Below the pieces are notes generated by a model. That model did not search any database. It saw only the letters and a program-made list of their open reading frames with translations, and was not told the DNA's origin. The position numbers and the translations under genes are program-made. Of a stretch of DNA of 64,000 nt, positions 18,096 to 27,489 are shown in pieces. How positions within the stretch are numbered: the stretch's first letter is position 1; each line of letters starts with the position of its first letter. This DNA is from Aquisediminimonas profunda. GTDB taxonomy: Bacteria; Pseudomonadota; Alphaproteobacteria; Sphingomonadales; Sphingomonadaceae. Location: contig NZ_CP080327.1 of NCBI RefSeq assembly GCF_019443285.1, positions 2,724,001 to 2,788,000 on the forward strand, in the 5' to 3' direction.

Positions 18096-18872
18096 ATGGC
18101 CAGCTTGAAGCTTGAGGGAAAAACAGCGCTGATTACGGGTAGTGCTCAAGGTATCGGGCTTGCATCGGCGGAAGCAATGGCGCGCGCGGGCGCGAATATC
18201 ATTGGCTTTGACCTGGTTGGAACGGATTGGAGTCAGCTTGAGGCAGCCATCTCAGCCCAGGGTCGCCGTCTGCTGAAGATCGAAGGTGACGTGGCGAGTG
18301 AGGCGAGCTGGATTGAGGCAAGAAAGGTGGTCGAAAGCAAATTCGGCGGGCTTGACATCCTTTTCAACAACGCCGGGATTTCAGGACCAAGGGCGCTGCT
18401 GCGTGATTGCCCGGTCGACGCCTTTGACGAGGTGATGCGTGTCAATTGCCGAGGCGTTTTTCTTGGCATGCAGGCCGGCGCAGAATTGATGCGAGACCGG
18501 GGCGGCTCAATCATCAACATGTCTTCCGTTTCGGGGCTTGGCGGCGGACGTTTTTTGATTTCTTACAATGCGAGCAAACATGCGGTTATCGGTTTGACGA
18601 AAGTCGGGGCGGTCGAACTTGCCCCGCTCGGTATCCGCGTCAATGCAATCTGCCCCGCGATGACCGATACTCCAATGATGCGAGACATGGAGAGAGGCAA
18701 AAGTCAGGCCGAAATCGCCGAACTGCGCGGCCTTTTCACGGCAATGATCCCCATGGCTCGCTATGCCACCCCTGATGAAGTCGCGGCCGTTGCCCTTTTT
18801 TTGGCAAGCACAGACTCTTCGTTTGTCAACGGCGCCGCGTTACCCGTGGATGGCGGCCTAAAGGCGCAATGA
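18096..18872 (+). CDS. SDR family oxidoreductase
   Basis: 258 residues from ATG 18096, with GGGAGAATGAG upstream; an ATG at 18039 in frame is less likely. SDR motifs: TGSAQGIGLAS (cofactor), NNAGISG, NMSSVSG (catalytic Ser), YNASKHA (Tyr/Lys) and PAMTDTPMM. The D of GFDLVG after the second strand suggests NAD preference. Substrate unknown; it probably oxidizes an alcohol of the imported compound. It is divergent from the TBDR gene. Confidence 0.9.
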   Translation: MASLKLEGKTALITGSAQGIGLASAEAMARAGANIIGFDLVGTDWSQLEAAISAQGRRLLKIEGDVASEASWIEARKVVESKFGGLDILFNNAGISGPRALLRDCPVDAFDEVMRVNCRGVFLGMQAGAELMRDRGGSIINMSSVSGLGGGRFLISYNASKHAVIGLTKVGAVELAPLGIRVNAICPAMTDTPMMRDMERGKSQAEIAELRGLFTAMIPMARYATPDEVAAVALFLASTDSSFVNGAALPVDGGLKAQ

Positions 18873-18925
18873 CGCTCCCCGCCTCGCGATGAGACCTTCC
18901 ATTCGCAGTCATCTGTCCCGCAATC

Positions 18926-18947
18926 TATTGACGTATTGTACAACAAA
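18926..18947. promoter_or_regulatory. shared regulon dyad, site C (exported hydrolase)
   Basis: Plus strand TATTGACGTATTG-TACAACAAA, 96 bp before the hydrolase gene at 19043. Confidence 0.55.
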
Positions 18948-19042
18948 TTGGGCGAATGGCCTTTCGCCAAAAACTGCGATGCGTGGATGATAGGCCCTAG
19001 CAATAAATCAATGAACGGTAGGACTCAGAAGAGAGGTGGACG

Positions 19043-20410
19043 ATGCGGAAATGGTTGAAAGCGACCCTGGGAGGCATGTCGCTAATTGGCGCCGGAGCCG
19101 CAGCATTGACGTATGTCGCATCACCGAAGGTGCATGCAGGTAAGCCAGGCGAAGCTCCTGAACTGGGGCGGAAGGGGCATTTCAGTATCGGCACGCAAAT
19201 CATCCATATTGCCTTACCGAATCGCCCCAGGATCGGAATTGCGAGCATGCTTGCGGGCTCGATGAGAGACGCCCCTCGCCCTCTTGATGTAAGGGTTTGG
19301 TACCCTGTCGAAGTGGGCGCGACGGGCGCGCCCGTCATCTATGAACACGAGCTGCGTTTGCCGAAAAAACCTGCGCTTGCGGTTTCGAGCCAAGGCTACG
19401 CAATCGCGTCTGCCAATCCCCTTTCTGGCCAAAAGTTCCCGCTTGTTGTCATGTCCCACGGTTATGGCGGATGGAATACGCAGTTCAGCAATCTTGCGGA
19501 ACATATCGCATCGCAGGGCTATGTCGTCGCATCGATCGAACACGCAGACATGCAGGCGGACAGCATGACATCGTTTCTCGTGTCGTTCTCAAATGTCCTC
19601 TTTGATCGCAGCCTCGACCAAAGAGGTGTGATCGATCGGCTGGTTGCCATGGCGGGCAGCGGAGAAGGAGGATTTGCCAGTTTGATCGACCCTCACAGGA
19701 TCGGATTGATCGGCTATTCCATGGGCGGGTATGGAGCGCTTGGATCAGCTGGCGCCTCCTATCTCTTTTCCAAGGATCCCCTTTCAAAGCTGCCTTCAAA
19801 AGCGCAGGCGATGCTGCACGAGGCGAACCAGAAGAGCGTGCCGATCAAGGCCTTGATCTTGTTCTCACCTTGGGGAGGGCAACCAGACAGCAGGGCCTGG
19901 GATGCTGCATCCTTAGCTCGGATCACTGCACCGACGATGATCTTCGTCGGCAGCGAGGATGATGTTGTGAATTATAGTGATGGCGTGAAGTGGCTCTTTG
20001 ACAGCATGGCGAATACAGATCGCTACATGCTCGTCTATCGAGAGGCCCGGCACAATATTGTCGGTAACCCCTTCAACCTCGGTGAGGGCAAGGATTTTGC
20101 CGGCTACGAATTTTTGGCCGAGCCGGTTTGGCGCAACGATCGGCTCAATGCGATCAACCAACATTTCGTGACTGCGTTTCTCGATTTGAACCTCAAGGAT
20201 GAGGCTGACAAAGCAGACTATCTGAATGTGCCGACGGCAAATTCAGATGCTGCAGAGTGGCCTGTGTCATTTGCGGAGCAGTTGAACGGCGAATGGGCTG
20301 GTCCGGAACAAAAAGCCTACTGGCGAGGCTTCCAGCGGAGATGGGCTACCGGGATGGAAATTCGCCACCTGCACAAGGGCGAGAAGGCAAATAGCCGCGA
20401 CTTGAAGTGA
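19043..20410 (+). CDS. exported alpha/beta hydrolase (dienelactone hydrolase/PAF-acetylhydrolase-like)
   Basis: 455 residues. An N-terminal hydrophobic segment (KATLGGMSLIGAGAAALTYVA) acts as signal peptide or anchor, with predicted periplasmic location. LDVRVWYPVE and FPLVVMSHGYGGW are the entry strand and oxyanion region. GLIGYSMGGYGAL is the nucleophile elbow (GYSMG), APTMIFVGSEDDVV carries the acid, and the Arg-His of REARHNIVGN could supply the histidine. It resembles platelet-activating-factor acetylhydrolase-like esterases. Inference: it removes an acyl or lactone group from the substrate in the periplasm. RBS GAGAGGTGG. Confidence 0.85.
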   Translation: MRKWLKATLGGMSLIGAGAAALTYVASPKVHAGKPGEAPELGRKGHFSIGTQIIHIALPNRPRIGIASMLAGSMRDAPRPLDVRVWYPVEVGATGAPVIYEHELRLPKKPALAVSSQGYAIASANPLSGQKFPLVVMSHGYGGWNTQFSNLAEHIASQGYVVASIEHADMQADSMTSFLVSFSNVLFDRSLDQRGVIDRLVAMAGSGEGGFASLIDPHRIGLIGYSMGGYGALGSAGASYLFSKDPLSKLPSKAQAMLHEANQKSVPIKALILFSPWGGQPDSRAWDAASLARITAPTMIFVGSEDDVVNYSDGVKWLFDSMANTDRYMLVYREARHNIVGNPFNLGEGKDFAGYEFLAEPVWRNDRLNAINQHFVTAFLDLNLKDEADKADYLNVPTANSDAAEWPVSFAEQLNGEWAGPEQKAYWRGFQRRWATGMEIRHLHKGEKANSRDLK

Positions 20411-20484
20411 CCACCGGCGCACGCTGGATGCCGCCTCTCATCACGCCCATCGCGGCCAATTCAACCAAAACAGCCGATTAAAGT

Positions 20485-20506
20485 TATTGACTATTAGTAC
20501 AATAAA
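20485..20506. promoter_or_regulatory. shared regulon dyad, site D (PhyH operon)
   Basis: Plus strand TATTGACTATTAG-TACAATAAA, 105 bp before the dioxygenase gene that heads a four-gene unit. Confidence 0.6.
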
Positions 20507-20610
20507 GGAGATGATGCCCTGGATCATGACGAGTATCCATCGGAACAGCGCAGCAGAGATCTGGGATTTTATGCAGGTCTGGTCCCTTCAAGCTCACAAG
20601 GAGGCCCTTC

Positions 20611-21576
20611 ATGCCAGATAAGCCGGCACGAAACAGAAACTTTTTTGTCACGGAGGCTGAAACACCTGACATCGACTCGTTGCGGGCACATCTCGAAGCC
20701 AACAACGGCCTAAAAGGACTGGACATTGTTGAACCAGGAAACATTGCTCGGGCAGTCAAAATTTTTCGCCGTGACGGCTTTGTAGTTATTGCGGACGTCC
20801 TGAATGAAGAGCAGACGCAGTTCCTCGCGAACGGATGCAATGAAGTTGCCGCAGAAATCCTCGCACTCGATACACAGCGCAACGGCAATCGCGGTTCCCA
20901 CCGCTATTCCTTTGGCGGATCGAGTCTGACTCGCAGCCAGCTGCACCGGCCAGAATGGCAAATGATGCTCGATATTCCTGTCGTAAACGAAGTCGTGACT
21001 GCAATTTTCGGATCGAGCGATTATGCGTTGCGTGCCGCAAGTGGAGACTTCTGCCTGCCGGGTGCACTGGGTTATCAACCACTTCATTCGGACGTTGGAG
21101 ACTGGATAAGCAACACCGTGTCTCCTTTCAGCGCATTTCATGATCCACGTGGGCATGTCACCGTCCGAGATCTGCCCTGCCCTTATGTCTGCGTAAATTT
21201 TTTGCCGCAGGAAATTACGCGTCTGAACGGGCCAACCCGGCAGATCCCCGGCACCCAACATTCCCGCACGCCAATACCCACACTTGAAGAAGAACCTGAA
21301 TGGATGCGGTTGAGTACTGTCTGCCCAGCTCCGGCAGGAGCAATTATGGTGCGCGACGTGCGCGCCTGGCACGGCGGCACACCCAATGTTTCGAATGCCA
21401 TGCGGGCGATCCCCAACCTCGAGTTTTACGCGCCGTGGTTCCGGGAACCTATTGTTCCCGGTATCTCTTATCAGGACCACAGCAAGCTCTCCGCAAGGGC
21501 CCAGTACCTCACACGGTTCTGCGTTGCCGATTCCAGCGAAACCTTGCAAACGGGAGCAACACTATGGGCGCCGTGA
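20611..21576 (+). CDS. phytanoyl-CoA dioxygenase (PhyH) family protein
   Basis: 321 residues with AGGAGG before the ATG. Non-haem Fe(II)/2-oxoglutarate dioxygenase core: FRRDGFVVIADVL at the start of the fold and LHSDVGDW with the HxD iron ligands. AWHGGTPNVSNAMRAIPNLEF holds the distal His and the Arg that binds 2-oxoglutarate. It is expected to hydroxylate an aliphatic or sugar carbon; substrate unknown. First gene of PhyH-AKR-hydrolase-MFS. Confidence 0.88.
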   Translation: MPDKPARNRNFFVTEAETPDIDSLRAHLEANNGLKGLDIVEPGNIARAVKIFRRDGFVVIADVLNEEQTQFLANGCNEVAAEILALDTQRNGNRGSHRYSFGGSSLTRSQLHRPEWQMMLDIPVVNEVVTAIFGSSDYALRAASGDFCLPGALGYQPLHSDVGDWISNTVSPFSAFHDPRGHVTVRDLPCPYVCVNFLPQEITRLNGPTRQIPGTQHSRTPIPTLEEEPEWMRLSTVCPAPAGAIMVRDVRAWHGGTPNVSNAMRAIPNLEFYAPWFREPIVPGISYQDHSKLSARAQYLTRFCVADSSETLQTGATLWAP

Positions 21577-21598
21577 TGCTCGCAATCGGGGAGGCCCA

Positions 21599-22564
21599 AT
21601 GAAATATCGCAGACTGGGCCGCTCTGCACTCAAAGTCAGCGAACTTTGTCTCGGTACAATGAATTTCGGACCCCGCACATCCGAAGAGGAAAGCTTTGCA
21701 ATCCTGAACGAAGCTGTCGCCATGGGTATCAATTTCATCGACACGGCAAACCAATATGGCGGGCACCTGGGTGTCGGCGCGACTGAGAGCATTCTCGGAA
21801 AATGGTTCGCGGAAGATCCGGCCCGTCGAGACCGAGTTATCCTGGCAACCAAAGTGTATGAGCCAATGTCAGGCGACATCAATGATCGCGGCTTGTCAGC
21901 TCGACACATCCAGATGGCATGCGACGCGAGCCTTCAGCGTCTAAAAGTTGATCATATCGATCTTTATCAAATGCATCACATTGACCGAACCGCACCGATG
22001 GAAGAAATCTGGCAGGCAACAGATCGTTTGATTGCCCAAGGCAAGATCACTTACGTCGGTTCCAGCAATTTCCCAGGTTGGAAGATTGCCCAAGCGAACG
22101 AAAAAGCGATTGCGCGCCACCGCCTTGGTCTGATTTCGGAGCAGAGCCTGTACAATCTGACCGAGCGCCGCGCCGAACTCGAAGTGATCCCAGCGTGCCA
22201 CGAATATGGTGTTGGCGTGATCGCCTGGAGCCCATTGGCTGGCGGCCTTCTGGCAGGTCCTTCCGGTGAAGCCGACGGGCGGCGCCATTCGCCAGAGGTC
22301 AAGGCCGGAACCGCCGCCAGGTCCGAACAATTGTCTCTTTTTGCTGAACTTTGTATCGAACTGGATGAGACGCCCGGTGCCGTCGCGCTTGCGTGGGCAC
22401 TACACCAAAGTGGTATCACTGCATCGATTGTCGGGCCTCGAAGCAGGCAACAATTGATCGCGATTGGGCACGTTCCAGAGATTGTTCTGGACGGCGCTGC
22501 GCTTGCAAGGCTTGACGCAATCTTTCCGCCGATTGGCCCAGCGCCCGAGGCCTATGCATGGTAA
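21599..22564 (+). CDS. aldo/keto reductase
   Basis: 321 residues from ATG 21599, where the family N-terminus MKYRRLGRSALKVSEL begins; upstream in-frame codons are out of family. The catalytic tetrad is visible: D of FIDTANQYG, its Y, K of LATKVY and H of YQMHHID. It belongs to the YhdN/Tas-like AKR group (NADPH-dependent). It follows the dioxygenase by 22 bp and overlaps the next hydrolase by 7 bp, so the three steps are probably consecutive on one substrate. Confidence 0.93.
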   Translation: MKYRRLGRSALKVSELCLGTMNFGPRTSEEESFAILNEAVAMGINFIDTANQYGGHLGVGATESILGKWFAEDPARRDRVILATKVYEPMSGDINDRGLSARHIQMACDASLQRLKVDHIDLYQMHHIDRTAPMEEIWQATDRLIAQGKITYVGSSNFPGWKIAQANEKAIARHRLGLISEQSLYNLTERRAELEVIPACHEYGVGVIAWSPLAGGLLAGPSGEADGRRHSPEVKAGTAARSEQLSLFAELCIELDETPGAVALAWALHQSGITASIVGPRSRQQLIAIGHVPEIVLDGAALARLDAIFPPIGPAPEAYAW

Positions 22565-23379
22565 TGGATGTCAGCTCATGGGGTTCCGGTGCAGTGGACA
22601 TCTCAGGTGGCCATCTGGCGTATCACCGCACAGGCGGTAACGGCCCGCAAATGGTTCTGTTGCATGGCCTAACCGACAACGGGCTGTGCTGGAGCCGATT
22701 TGCATCGGCATTTGCCAGCGAATTTGACATCATCATGCTGGACGCGCGCGGTCATGGCGCAAGTTCGCGGATTGCTGGACATGTGCACCACGATCCGGCG
22801 CAGGACATTGCCGAAGCAATTGACGGGCTCGGCCTGAATTTGCCCATCCTGCTTGGCCATTCTGTAGGCGCGCTCGCAGCTGCGGCCTTTGCCGCCCGGT
22901 TTCCGGCGTGTGTTTCCAAATTGATCCTTGAAGACCCTCCCCTCCTCCCCTTAGCCGAGCCGTCCGAGGCCAATGCTCGCAACGAACGATTTCGCAAGCA
23001 AATCACCCATCTCCAGTCGCTGACGGATACTGAATTGGCGGCAATGGGCCGGGATCTGTCGCCATCCTGGCACGAAGACGAATTCCCGGCATGGCTGCTT
23101 GGAAAGCGGCAGGTCGATCCGCTGGCGATGCCACATTACACGAAACCCTGGCAGAGCATTTTCGCAAGGCTCCCTTCGCCAACCTTGCTAATTTACGGCG
23201 AAAGCCAAAGGGGCGGGATGATTACCTCCGCCATCGTAACAGAAGCGTTGCGGATCAATCCTCAAATAGAAGCCGTGCGTATTGAAAACGCGGGACACAA
23301 CATCCGCCGCGAAAATTTTGCCGGATTTATGGCCGCCGTTCGCGCATTTCTCAATGGACGCACCGAACATGCCGATTGA
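22558..23379 (+). CDS. alpha/beta hydrolase
   Basis: 273 residues. MVLLHGLTDNGLCW gives the HG motif, LDARGHGASS the strand-4 loop, and ILLGHSVGALAAA the nucleophile elbow with serine. LLIYGESQRGG is the acid region, and AGHNIRRENF carries the catalytic His. It is a cytosolic esterase/C-C hydrolase type such as those acting after ring or side-chain oxidation. ATG 22558 overlaps the AKR stop; an ATG at 22564 is the alternative. Confidence 0.88.
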   Translation: MVMDVSSWGSGAVDISGGHLAYHRTGGNGPQMVLLHGLTDNGLCWSRFASAFASEFDIIMLDARGHGASSRIAGHVHHDPAQDIAEAIDGLGLNLPILLGHSVGALAAAAFAARFPACVSKLILEDPPLLPLAEPSEANARNERFRKQITHLQSLTDTELAAMGRDLSPSWHEDEFPAWLLGKRQVDPLAMPHYTKPWQSIFARLPSPTLLIYGESQRGGMITSAIVTEALRINPQIEAVRIENAGHNIRRENFAGFMAAVRAFLNGRTEHAD

Positions 23380-23499
23380 TAGCCCGTTTCGCTGCGGCTC
23401 AGCCTTCGCCCAGCAGACTACAATACACTCTGATATTAAGGCATTTCGAGCGCGGAAATCACTGGCACACAAGACTTTTGACAATATGGGGACCTGACT

Positions 23500-24975
23500 T
23501 TGGACAAGATCGACGAACCGGCAGTAACCGCGCCTGCGGCTTCTCCCCTTAAGCCCTCAATCCCGGTCAAGATTGCCTACAGCCTTGGTCAGGCTGCCCA
23601 GAATGGCGGATTTGATGCGGCAATTGCCTTCATCTTTTTCTATTATTCCGCAGTGCTGGGTCTATCCGGTACCCTCGTCGGTGCGGCTCTTGCAGTCAGT
23701 CTCGCGTTTGATGCGCTTGTTGATCCTCTGGTTGGCTCTTGGTCGGATAACATCAAATCCAGCCTGGGACGCCGACTGCCGCCAATGATCATGGCCATTC
23801 CTCTGATCACAATATCGATCGGGCTCTTGTTTTCTCCACCACATGGACTTGGCCAGGGGGGTCTGTTTGCCTGGCTGGCAGTCATGTCCGTTGCGGTTCG
23901 AAGCTTCATTTCGCTTTTCAACGTCCCCTACATCGCGCTTGGTGCCGAAATGACGTCCGACTATGCGGAGCGGACTCGAGTAGTGGTTTATCGTGCATTT
24001 GCGGGCATTTGTTCCGGCGTGGCGGTTACGGCAATCGGATTTTCGATTTATTTCGCGAATGGCGGGCTACAAAAGGCAGAGGGATACCCGGGCTTCGGGT
24101 GGTCAGTTGCCCTGCTCTTGTTTGTCTGCATGACACTATGCTGCCTTGGTGTGAGGCGCTATGCAGCTGCCCTTCCACAACCCGACCAGGCGCCCGGTTC
24201 GATGCTCCGCCGACTTCCTGAAGAACTCAAGGAGATATTCGGCAACCGATCTTTCCGGCTTTTGTTCATTTCCGCAGTCGTGATCTTCATAGCGATCGGC
24301 GCCAATGCCAGCCTCAACAACCACGCCTTCATCTATGTCTGGCAAATGAAAAGTGAAAAGATCCAGTTCATCAGCTACGCCTATCTCGTCGGAATTCTGC
24401 TGGGCGTTTTCGTCCCTCCTCTGCTTCAGCGACGTATCGAGAAGAAGTATGTCGTCATCCTCGGTTTTCTTCTTCTGATTGCAAATTGGGTGGTTCTGCA
24501 AGGGGCCAAACTTTTGGGACTTTACGTCCCGCTGGGTGATGCTGCTCTCCTGCCGATGCAGCTCAATTCATTTGTGGCGGGCATTGGCACTGGTTTCGTT
24601 TCCGTAGCCTATCCCTCAATGATGGCCGACGCCGCCGATGAGCACGAATATCTGTTTAATCGTAGACGTGAAGGACTGTATTTTGCCGGGCTTGGTTTTG
24701 CCGGAAAGGCGGCGACGGGACTTGGCGTGATGGTGGCAGGTCTGGCCCTTGATCTCATTGGCTTTCCCGGTCACGTCAATCAGGCCACCGCGGCCGCATT
24801 ACCGGAACCCATGCAGTTCCGACTTGTGCTGATCTGGGGCCCTGTTCCAGCCGTAATTGCGCTCGTTTCTCTCCTTATCCTCGCGTCCTACAGTATTACG
24901 CGCGTGCGCCACGATGAGATCACGACCGCATTAAGGCGGCGTTGCAGAACTGGAGAAAGCGCGACCCTTGGGTGA
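23500..24975 (+). CDS. glycoside-pentoside-hexuronide (GPH)-type MFS transporter
   Basis: 491 residues from a TTG at 23500 (GGGG about 10 nt upstream; no better start). Twelve membrane segments. The motif ALVDPLVGSWSDNIKSSLGRR is the GPH/MelB loop 2-3 signature, and DAADEHEYLFNRRREG in loop 10-11 is also typical. Family knowledge: cation-coupled uptake of galactosides, xylosides or glucuronides. It ends the dioxygenase operon and would carry the galactoside across the inner membrane. Confidence 0.88.
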   Translation: MDKIDEPAVTAPAASPLKPSIPVKIAYSLGQAAQNGGFDAAIAFIFFYYSAVLGLSGTLVGAALAVSLAFDALVDPLVGSWSDNIKSSLGRRLPPMIMAIPLITISIGLLFSPPHGLGQGGLFAWLAVMSVAVRSFISLFNVPYIALGAEMTSDYAERTRVVVYRAFAGICSGVAVTAIGFSIYFANGGLQKAEGYPGFGWSVALLLFVCMTLCCLGVRRYAAALPQPDQAPGSMLRRLPEELKEIFGNRSFRLLFISAVVIFIAIGANASLNNHAFIYVWQMKSEKIQFISYAYLVGILLGVFVPPLLQRRIEKKYVVILGFLLLIANWVVLQGAKLLGLYVPLGDAALLPMQLNSFVAGIGTGFVSVAYPSMMADAADEHEYLFNRRREGLYFAGLGFAGKAATGLGVMVAGLALDLIGFPGHVNQATAAALPEPMQFRLVLIWGPVPAVIALVSLLILASYSITRVRHDEITTALRRRCRTGESATLG

Positions 24976-25141
24976 CAATTTCATGGCCGCTTGAACGGCC
25001 CAGATATCGAGACATTGCTTGGGCTTCGGGAACAAAAATGTCGGCGAAACAGTTGATCCAATTAGCACTTTCTTCTGAATATCGCAGAAGTCACCTTGCC
25101 TGACATTTATGTTCCCGTGCTCACATTGTAATGGGCAGGAA

Positions 25142-25666
25142 CTAACTTTTGAACCGCGGTACACCCATAAAATCGCGCTTGCCCAGCGGCACACCCTTCA
25201 TCCGCAAAATGTCGTAAAAGGTGGCCGCATGGAAATAGACGTTTGGTTGGCTAAAGCTGAGCAGGAAATTTTGCCCTGTGAACTCCATCAATCGCTTGCC
25301 CCCCAGCACAAATCCAATGCTGCTGTCTGCCACCGCTTCCAATTCTTCAGGTGTGACCTTTCCCAGTCCGTCCAACGTTACGGCGACCTGCGCGCGCATC
25401 GCGTCCCAACTGTCCGGGATATCCGAGAAATCGGGCGAAAACTCGCCGCTCGGCAGCAGTCTGATAACATAGGCCGAATGGACCCAGCAACTGCGCACAT
25501 GCCATGGCAGGTTCCACATATCCTCCGCCAGCCGAGCCCCAATCATTTCTTCGTCAGAAATCCCTTTGTCCTTCGCAAATGCTTCCCCCTTGTCGATCAG
25601 GTTGCTGAGGGCACCCACAATTTGTTGGCAATTGGGAACAAAGGCTTCGTAGAGTGAGAGGGACAT
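25142..25666 (-). CDS. DUF1993 family protein
   Basis: 174 residues, starting MSLSLYEAFVPNCQQIVGAL. LIDKGEAFA, ARLAEDMWNLPWHVRSCWVHS and the C-terminal FLLSFSQPNVYFHAATFYDILR are the DUF1993 hallmarks. The fold is a DinB-like four-helix bundle and its function is unknown. It is convergent with the GPH transporter, with a weak GGCCG/CGGCC hairpin between (24985-24999). It stands alone. Confidence 0.9.
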   Translation of the reverse strand: MSLSLYEAFVPNCQQIVGALSNLIDKGEAFAKDKGISDEEMIGARLAEDMWNLPWHVRSCWVHSAYVIRLLPSGEFSPDFSDIPDSWDAMRAQVAVTLDGLGKVTPEELEAVADSSIGFVLGGKRLMEFTGQNFLLSFSQPNVYFHAATFYDILRMKGVPLGKRDFMGVPRFKS

Positions 25667-25757
25667 AGGGCGGTCCTTTTAGTTAAGCAGTTGAGATACA
25701 AACTCCAGGAGCAAATTCAATGGCTGATCAGCACGGTGCATTTGCTCTGACCGTGCA

Positions 25758-27485
25758 CTAATTCGCCTTCGCGCTAAAGCCAGCCCCACGCACCAGCTTT
25801 CCCGGGCGAGCACCCGTCGATCGGTCGAAACGGCGGATCACTTCACCTGCTACTATCGTCGCGTCATAGCCGGTTGCACGCTGGTGCAGGCGGCGCCCAC
25901 CGGCTGGTAGATCGCGCACTACCTCTGGCAAGTGCAGCTTGAGGCCATCCAGGTCGACGATATTGAGATCCGCCCGCGCGCCAGGTTTGAGCAGTCCGCG
26001 ATCATCAAGCCCGACGGCACGCGCCGCCTTGCGGCTCAGCATGTGCACGGCCTCGGCCAGACCCAGCCGCAGCCGGCCTTGGCCTTTTACGAATTGGGTC
26101 AAAAGATAAGTTGAGTAGCTGGCATCACAGATGGCCCCATAATGTGCGCCGCCATCACCCAAGCCGGGTACGCAATATGGGTGCCGCAACATTTCGTGCG
26201 CGCTCTCAAGCGTCGCATTCTCATAATTGCCGAGCGCAGCGAGGAACAGGCCCCGACCATTTGTAGCCAGGATCCGCTCATAGGCGATCTCCTGCGGGGT
26301 GCAGCCTTGAGCCGCGGCTTGCCCGGCCATGCTCAAATGCGCAGGCGGAGCATAGTCAGGTGGATCATCGAGCGGGAACAGCCAGCGCCAGTTGCGCGCG
26401 AGTTCGTTGAACGGGTGGCCGGGCGCGAAATCCTCAGTGATGAGGGCGGCGCGCAAAGCCGGATCGCGCATTGCAGCGACCTGCTCGTCAATTGAAAGCT
26501 GTGCAATCTTCGCCCAGCTCGGGCACAGCACAAAGGGATGCACTGTCAGTTCCAGACCCGCGATCAGGCCGATCGGGCGCGGCATGACCTGCGCGTGGGC
26601 GACTCCGCCGCTGGCATTGGTTTCATCGAGCATTTCAAGCACCCGCCGCCAGCGGGGCGGTGCGTCGTTGCCTGAAGCAAGCGTAAAGGTCGCCGGGCGG
26701 CCGCTAGCGGCGATAACCCGCTCGATCACCCGATACTCCTTGTCCCATCCGACAAACGCGTCAAGCACCACTTGAAACGTCCCTGCGCCCGCGTCCGCCA
26801 TACCGCGGGTGATTGCTTCCAGTTCCGCAATATCGGCCTCGAAGGTCGGGATGGCATTGCCATCGGCAGTCTTGTGAATCGACAAGCGCGAAGTGGCAAA
26901 GCCGATCGCGCCGGCGCGCATCGCCTCAGCGGTAAGCCGGCGCATCATCGCGAGATCATCGGCTGTGGCGATTTCGCGCGCAGCGCCACGCTCGCCCATT
27001 GCGTAGACCCGAAGGGGCGAATGCGGAAGGTAGGCGGCAACATCGATGTCGCGCTTTCGGGCGGCAACAGTATCCAGATACTCCGGAAATGTCTCCCAGT
27101 TCCATGAAAGGCCCTCGGTCATGACCACTCCGGGAATGTCCTCCACGCCCTCCATGACATTGATCAGCATGTCGTGATCCGCCTTGCGGCAAGGCGCGAA
27201 GCCCACCCCGCAATTGCCCATCACCGCTGTGGTGACCCCGTGAGAGGAAGAGGGCGAAAGTTCCTCGGCCCATATGCATTGGCCATCGTAGTGAGTGTGT
27301 ACGTCGATGAAGCCGGGTGTGACGATGCGGCCCTTCGCGTCGATTTCCTGCATGGAACGCCCGCTGACCGAGCCGATGGCTGAAATCCGTCCATTCGCAA
27401 TGGCGATATCACCCTCGATCAGATCGCCTCCGCTGCCGTCCGCAATAGTGCCGCCGCGGATGATCAGATCATAATCTGCCGTCAT
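25758..27485 (-). CDS. N-acyl-D-amino-acid deacylase-like amidohydrolase
   Basis: 575 residues. The N-terminal beta-sandwich (IIRGGTIADGSGGDLIEGDIAI) is followed by the TIM-barrel metal motif FIDVHTHYDGQ (HxH). MGNCGVGFAP contains the Cys ligand position of D-aminoacylases, and GLGDGGAHYG the late Asp. Such proteins hydrolyse N-acyl-D-amino acids or related amides; the substrate here is not known. RBS GGAGG is close to ATG 27485. It is 4 bp downstream of the MAPEG gene, forming a two-gene operon. Confidence 0.88.
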   Translation of the reverse strand: MTADYDLIIRGGTIADGSGGDLIEGDIAIANGRISAIGSVSGRSMQEIDAKGRIVTPGFIDVHTHYDGQCIWAEELSPSSSHGVTTAVMGNCGVGFAPCRKADHDMLINVMEGVEDIPGVVMTEGLSWNWETFPEYLDTVAARKRDIDVAAYLPHSPLRVYAMGERGAAREIATADDLAMMRRLTAEAMRAGAIGFATSRLSIHKTADGNAIPTFEADIAELEAITRGMADAGAGTFQVVLDAFVGWDKEYRVIERVIAASGRPATFTLASGNDAPPRWRRVLEMLDETNASGGVAHAQVMPRPIGLIAGLELTVHPFVLCPSWAKIAQLSIDEQVAAMRDPALRAALITEDFAPGHPFNELARNWRWLFPLDDPPDYAPPAHLSMAGQAAAQGCTPQEIAYERILATNGRGLFLAALGNYENATLESAHEMLRHPYCVPGLGDGGAHYGAICDASYSTYLLTQFVKGQGRLRLGLAEAVHMLSRKAARAVGLDDRGLLKPGARADLNIVDLDGLKLHLPEVVRDLPAGGRRLHQRATGYDATIVAGEVIRRFDRSTGARPGKLVRGAGFSAKAN

Positions 27486-27489
27486 CGGC

